Assembly: GCA_041665165.1 (NCBI GenBank)
Contig: JBAYJJ010000028.1
Span: forward strand, 1 to 16,144
DNA length: 16,144 nt
Direction: 5' to 3'
Source: MWCR01 sp041665165
GTDB taxonomy: Bacteria; Patescibacteriota; Patescibacteriia; 2-12-FULL-60-25
Below are positions 13,551-16,144 of this stretch, in pieces (position 1 is the first letter of the stretch; every line of letters starts with the position of its first letter). The translations under genes were made by a program, and so were the position numbers. Below the pieces are notes generated by a model, which saw only the letters and a list, made by a program, of their open reading frames with translations, ran no database searches and was not told the DNA's origin.

Positions 13551-13606
13551 AATTAACAATTAACAGTGAATAATTTTCTATCGTCTAAAGACTATCGTCT
13601 ATCGTC
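13551..13606. repeat. Heptamer array at the nusB 3' end
   Basis: Eight 7-mers run without gaps: AATTAAC twice, AGTGAAT, AATTTTC, TATCGTC, TAAAGAC, then TATCGTC twice. The array holds the nusB stop codon and encodes its last residues (ETIDDSL). Between it and rnc, 13501-13530 forms a hairpin (ACGGA-TTCA-TCCGT inside CGAAG/CTTCG). Confidence 0.85.
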
Positions 13607-14112
13607 TCGGACTTTTTATCTTCTTCGCTTTTTATCTTTTCATCTTTTACCTCAGGTTTTTCTTCTTTGGGCTTATCAACCACTTTACTTATGCCTTGGG
13701 CCTGTTGGTCTCTGAACACGGCGCCAAGCACGCCATTCACGAATTTGCCGGATGATTCGCCGCCAAAAGTTTTTGCCAGCTCAATCGCTTCATTAATGGA
13801 GACTTTGGACGGGATCTGATCATCATACACGAGTTCGTAGATTCCAATCCTCAAGACATTGCGGTCCACGGTCGTGATCCTCTCAATCGGCCAATCCGGC
13901 GCAAATTTGCTGATTGACGCATCTATCTCTGCCCGATTGTCCAATATACCTTTGGCTAATGCCATAGCAAAGGGCTTTTCATCCAAATCCGGCGCAAACT
14001 CAGAAAGATTGCGCTCAGTGATTTCCAAAGCAGTTTTCGCGTCTCTATTGTGAAAATCCCATTCGTACAGGGATTGCAGGACTAGAGCGCGGGCTAAATG
14101 GCGGTTTGACAT
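13585..14112 (-). CDS. nusB: Transcription antitermination factor NusB with an acidic tail
   Basis: NusB joins NusE (ribosomal protein S10) to bind boxA RNA in rRNA antitermination. The 175-residue product begins with the family pattern SNRHLARALVLQSLYEWDF. The C-terminal core is ITTVDRNVLRIGIYEL, then IPSKVSINEAIELAKTFGGE and SGKFVNGVLGAV. Residues from about 147 form an extra Lys/Glu-rich tail not needed for the fold; its last seven residues are encoded by a heptamer array. The core is of normal length. There is no SD. It lies 34 bases after rpmF and 97 bases before rnc, a compact translation and RNA-processing block. Confidence 0.95.
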   Translation of the reverse strand: MSNRHLARALVLQSLYEWDFHNRDAKTALEITERNLSEFAPDLDEKPFAMALAKGILDNRAEIDASISKFAPDWPIERITTVDRNVLRIGIYELVYDDQIPSKVSINEAIELAKTFGGESSGKFVNGVLGAVFRDQQAQGISKVVDKPKEEKPEVKDEKIKSEEDKKSETIDDSL

Positions 14113-14146
14113 AGGAACAAGGTGCTAAAAGGTGCGTTTTTGTTTA

Positions 14147-14374
14147 TTATGCTGACTCTTTTTTGGATTTTTTGAGTAGCTTCTCTAGTTTACGTTCTTT
14201 GCCTTTTACGTGGATCACATGTCCGCGATAAACAGTAGCTCCAGGTGCTGCGCGATGAGGGCGATGTGCCTGTCCGCTGGTTTTATCTACTGTAATTTGG
14301 GCTGTCTCCAAAGCAAAATGTGAGGCGCGCCTGCGTTTATGTGAACTAGTTCTACGATGGCCGGGAAGTCCCAT
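14147..14374 (-). CDS. rpmF: 50S ribosomal protein L32 (Cys-free form)
   Basis: The 75-residue basic protein begins MGLPGHRRTSSHKRRRASH, the usual short L32 N-terminus seen after Met-Gly/Ala-Val-Pro. Its centre (SGQAHRPHRAAPGATVYRG) matches the part where many L32 proteins carry two Cys pairs for zinc, but here all Cys are absent, as in other C-minus forms of small ribosomal proteins. The tail (GKERKLEKLLKKSKKES) is Lys-rich. There is no SD. It is the first gene of the rpmF-nusB-rnc block. The strong N-terminal match and the common rpmF-nusB-rnc type of neighbourhood make the call safe. Confidence 0.93.
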   Translation of the reverse strand: MGLPGHRRTSSHKRRRASHFALETAQITVDKTSGQAHRPHRAAPGATVYRGHVIHVKGKERKLEKLLKKSKKESA

Positions 14375-14438
14375 ACTGAAAAACTAATGAATTATGCTGT
14401 CATTTTAGCAGAAACCTTTAAAAACGTCAAAACCTTTT

Positions 14439-14515
14439 CATGTAGCATATAACATGTAACATATATCACGAAAATCCGCATTTGTTACGTGTTACATGAT
14501 ACGTGTTATATGATG
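14439..14515. repeat. Heptamer array at the ndk 3' end
   Basis: A stretch of 77 nt divides exactly into eleven 7-mers: CATGTAG, CATATAA, CATGTAA, CATATAT, CACGAAA, ATCCGCA, TTTGTTA, CGTGTTA, CATGATA, CGTGTTA, TATGATG. The right part is roughly the complement of the left, so a hairpin is possible. It contains the ndk stop codon and fills most of the gap before rpmF. Confidence 0.88.
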
Positions 14516-15018
14516 GTGTGTTTGGTAAAACTTGGCTCAAATTCGTGCAATTCGCTAGGGTCAAACCAGACCTGGATTTCCTGGATCGCTTCTTCTGGGC
14601 TGCCTGAGGCATGAACAAGGTTATAAATGCCCTTATTTTTGGCATCAGCATGCTTGAATGAGACGTGGGAAAAGTCCCCGCGAATAGTGCCAGGAGCTGC
14701 AGTTTTTGGTTCAGTTCCGCCGACTAATTTGCGGACCAGCTCAACTGCCTCAATGCCTTCTAAGGCTAAAGCAACAATCGGGCCAGAAACGAGCATCTCA
14801 ATCATGAGCTTGCGTACATGCTCGCCGCGGCGGATGGCCAAATCCTCGGTGTAGTGCTTCATGGCTGTTTCTTCGTCGGGCCAGACAAGCTTCATGCCCA
14901 TTATTTTTAAGCCTACTCGTTCAAAACGTTGAATAATTTCGCCCACTACGCCGCGTTCAACGGCATCAGGCTTAAGCAGCACCAAGGTGCGCTGGATTGT
15001 GTCGCATTTGTCATTCAT
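14506..15018 (-). CDS. ndk: Nucleoside diphosphate kinase
   Basis: Ndk moves the terminal phosphate from one NTP to another NDP through a phosphohistidine, balancing nucleotide pools in the cytoplasm. The 170-residue product has the N-terminal LVLLKPDAVERG (Lys16), the nucleotide-site region GGTEPKTAAPGTIRGDF (about 100-115) and the active site YNLVHASGS with His136. At 170 residues it is longer than the usual ~140-150, with small insertions at about 55-75 and before the active His, and a C-terminal extension (WFDPSELHEF onward). Its stop codon lies in a heptamer array. There is no SD. It is read in the same direction as the rpmF block, but a 131-base gap with the array separates them. Confidence 0.96.
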   Translation of the reverse strand: MNDKCDTIQRTLVLLKPDAVERGVVGEIIQRFERVGLKIMGMKLVWPDEETAMKHYTEDLAIRRGEHVRKLMIEMLVSGPIVALALEGIEAVELVRKLVGGTEPKTAAPGTIRGDFSHVSFKHADAKNKGIYNLVHASGSPEEAIQEIQVWFDPSELHEFEPSFTKHTII

Positions 15019-15058
15019 ATGTCGTAAGAATAGCCCTTTTCAAATCAAATTGCAAGAT

Positions 15059-15107
15059 AAACACCAAGATGTATGTTTGTATCTTGTATCTTGGTTGTTT
15101 GGTGTTT
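15059..15107. repeat. Heptamer-built repeat, copy 3 (short)
   Basis: This is 49 nt, exactly seven 7-mers: AAACACC, AAGATGT, ATGTTTG, TATCTTG, TATCTTG, GTTGTTT, GGTGTTT. It has the same ends as the larger copies at 8151-8329 and 12522-12640. It lies upstream of both ndk (- strand) and the candidate small RNA (+ strand), so it may carry part of their promoters. Confidence 0.85.
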
Positions 15108-15109
15108 AG

Positions 15110-15115
15110 TATAAG
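15110..15115 (+). promoter_or_regulatory. Possible -10 box of the small structured RNA
   Basis: TATAAG (15110-15115) is placed so that transcription would begin at about 15121-15122, the first base of the RNA closing helix. No good -35 box at the right distance is seen; TTGGTT at 15091 is too close and TTGTAT at 15084 too far. Confidence 0.35.
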
Positions 15116-15120
15116 AGGTA

Positions 15121-15310
15121 GGAGCTGGTATGAGGCTTCGCTATAATTTGGTTTCTGAGGCCAGCGTTTCGGGCCCCGTGGGGCAAGGGATTAGGCCTCT
15201 GCAGCGTTCAATTACGGGTAGCGCTTCGGGTGGATTTCTGCCTGATTCGCCTCCTGTGACGATGTGCTCGATTGAGCTAAACCGAAGTCCTCATACAGCT
15301 CCTTTTATTT
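15121..15310 (+). ncRNA. Candidate structured small RNA, about 185 nt
   Basis: The ends pair strongly: GGAGCTGGTATGAGGCTTC (15121-15139) with GAAGTCCTCATACAGCTCC (15284-15302), a helix of about 18 bp with two single-base bulges. After a 10-nt bulge the helix goes on as GGTTT/AAACC. Inside are GAGGCC/GGCCTC with an inner GCCC-CGTG-GGGC hairpin, and GCTC-GATT-GAGC. TTTTATTT follows directly after the closing helix on the + strand, as in an intrinsic terminator, and a -10 box sits at the right place upstream. Size and long closing stem recall 6S RNA, but the interior looks branched and 6S is not established. A 73-codon frame on the same strand is thought to be a by-product. Confidence 0.6.
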
Positions 15311-15347
15311 GCCAAAAAAACCTGACAATTGCGTTTCTTTTTAAGCG

Positions 15348-15376
15348 TTGACATAAAAGCCTTCTGGCCATACACT
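15348..15376 (+). promoter_or_regulatory. Consensus promoter of the phosphatase gene
   Basis: TTGACA (15348-15353), 17 bp, then TACACT (15371-15376) gives a predicted start near 15383 and a leader of about 60 nt. The palindrome TGGCCA occurs both just before the -10 box and just after it (direct repeats TCTGGCCA at 15363-15370 and 15376-15383), which could be an operator. Confidence 0.8.
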
Positions 15377-15442
15377 CTGGCCAATGGGCGGGATGGTCTC
15401 GCTTGCACTTTACACAGCCAAATTGTGGCAGACGGAGGCACC

Positions 15443-16144
15443 ATGTGGAGCGTACCCGAAGGGGTAGTCCTGGTGCTTTTGCGCCACGGACAAACCATAC
15501 GAAACTGGCGTGTGGCTAAGGCCCATGCCCTAAAAAGGGGCAGTGATTTTCCGATTCGTTTCCCAGACGAGGAAGATCGCCTCACTATGAACGGCAGGGT
15601 AGAGGCATTTCTGTGCGCAAAGCATTTGAAGAAGAAGCTTGGTTCACTGGATCTGATTGCCTACTCGACTTCTCCCAGGACTGAGGAGACTGCGGATTTC
15701 ATTATCCGCGAGATCAACCCTCTTGCCAGCTTGTACATGATCCCCGAGCTGTCTGAGAAGTTTCGATGGGCGCCAGAAGGCTTCTGGCGAGTCACGCCCA
15801 GCTCAACCAATGAGGCGGACTTCGTGGTCTGCAGGTTCCTGGTTGATCTGGTGCAGGATTTCGTGAAGAACGAACGCGTGGACAATAATCCTGACGTGCG
15901 CGGAAGGCTCAATGACGTCATGGGCGAGTATGCACTGCTTTTATTCAAGTGGCGCATGGAGCAGGAGAAAAACAGGAAGACTTTGCAGAACTATTCCAAG
16001 TTCGGCGAGGACTTCATTGACCTGCTGCTGCGCGCCATCAAGGTGCTGCTCAAGATTTGGGGCAGGATCGAGCGCGGCGCGCGCAAGATCGTGGTCGTCG
16101 GTCACGCTAAGATGCTTATCATGCTCCGGGCCGTGCTCGAGAAC
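15443..16144 (+). CDS. Histidine phosphatase (phosphoglycerate mutase-like) family protein, 3'-truncated
   Basis: The first 234 residues are visible; the frame is open to the window end. LVLLRHGQTIRNW (11-23) holds the RHG catalytic motif with His15 as the phosphate acceptor. LTMNGRVEA and YSTSPRTEETADFI fit the usual helix and the second substrate-binding Arg region. VVVGHAKML near the end supplies the second catalytic His (His221). The segment between about 130 and 200 (VKNERVDNNPDVRGRLNDVM and following) is longer than in simple cofactor-dependent mutases, so this is more likely a phosphatase of unknown substrate than a glycolytic mutase. The start is fixed by a perfect GGAGG SD four bases upstream. 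Promoter and SD strength resemble the accessory operon rather than the SD-less core genes. Confidence 0.88.
   Translation, partial: MWSVPEGVVLVLLRHGQTIRNWRVAKAHALKRGSDFPIRFPDEEDRLTMNGRVEAFLCAKHLKKKLGSLDLIAYSTSPRTEETADFIIREINPLASLYMIPELSEKFRWAPEGFWRVTPSSTNEADFVVCRFLVDLVQDFVKNERVDNNPDVRGRLNDVMGEYALLLFKWRMEQEKNRKTLQNYSKFGEDFIDLLLRAIKVLLKIWGRIERGARKIVVVGHAKMLIMLRAVLEN

Noticed and set aside
15130..15351. A 73-codon + strand gene with an AGGAG before its ATG
   Set aside because: The apparent SD and start are part of the closing helix of the candidate structured RNA; the product has no recognisable features. Kept as a weak alternative.

Overview
The window looks like a piece of a Candidate Phyla Radiation (Patescibacteria-type) chromosome. 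This is inferred from gene content and style rather than proven: a DUF4012 membrane protein paired with a DUF11-like surface protein, a compact rpmF-nusB-rnc block, housekeeping genes with almost no Shine-Dalgarno (SD) sequence, and short heptamer repeat arrays between and inside genes.

Layout. 1-800: the 3' end of a secreted Cys-containing protein, a terminator, and a promoter-tRNA-Phe-tRNA-Ile-terminator unit. 833-7079 (+ strand): an FMN-binding split-barrel protein, a GT4-type glycosyltransferase interrupted in frame by low-complexity repeats, a large DUF4012 membrane protein, and an overlapping membrane-anchored protein with four Ig/DUF11-like domains. The last three are probably a cell-surface or glycan unit. 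7087-8359: a MITE-like palindrome, a strong promoter, a very large structured RNA of about 0.9 kb with paired ends, a long heptamer-built inverted repeat holding a second palindrome, and a bidirectional terminator.

8403-11919 (- strand): an operon of six small unrecognised genes read from a consensus promoter (TTGACA-17-TATATT). Four of its five gene junctions carry the same intercistronic module of about 170-183 nt, made of several hairpins ending in a strong SD box; the fifth junction keeps only the SD box. The genes share no visible homology, but the spacers do, and one spacer hairpin keeps its stem with a different sequence. A seventh small gene with its own promoter lies upstream (12069-12508). 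This region and the large RNA are the most novel parts of the window.

12522-15018 (- strand): core genes in the order ndk, rpmF, nusB, rnc, tRNA-Arg(UCG), with heptamer arrays forming the ends of ndk and nusB. 15059-16144: a short 49-nt heptamer array, a candidate structured RNA of about 185 nt on the + strand closed by a long helix, and the 5' part of a histidine phosphatase gene with a consensus promoter and SD.

A striking split runs through the window. The housekeeping and surface genes have weak or no SDs, while the accessory genes (8465-12398) and the phosphatase all have strong purine-rich SDs. This suggests a separate origin or a separate expression programme for the accessory genes.
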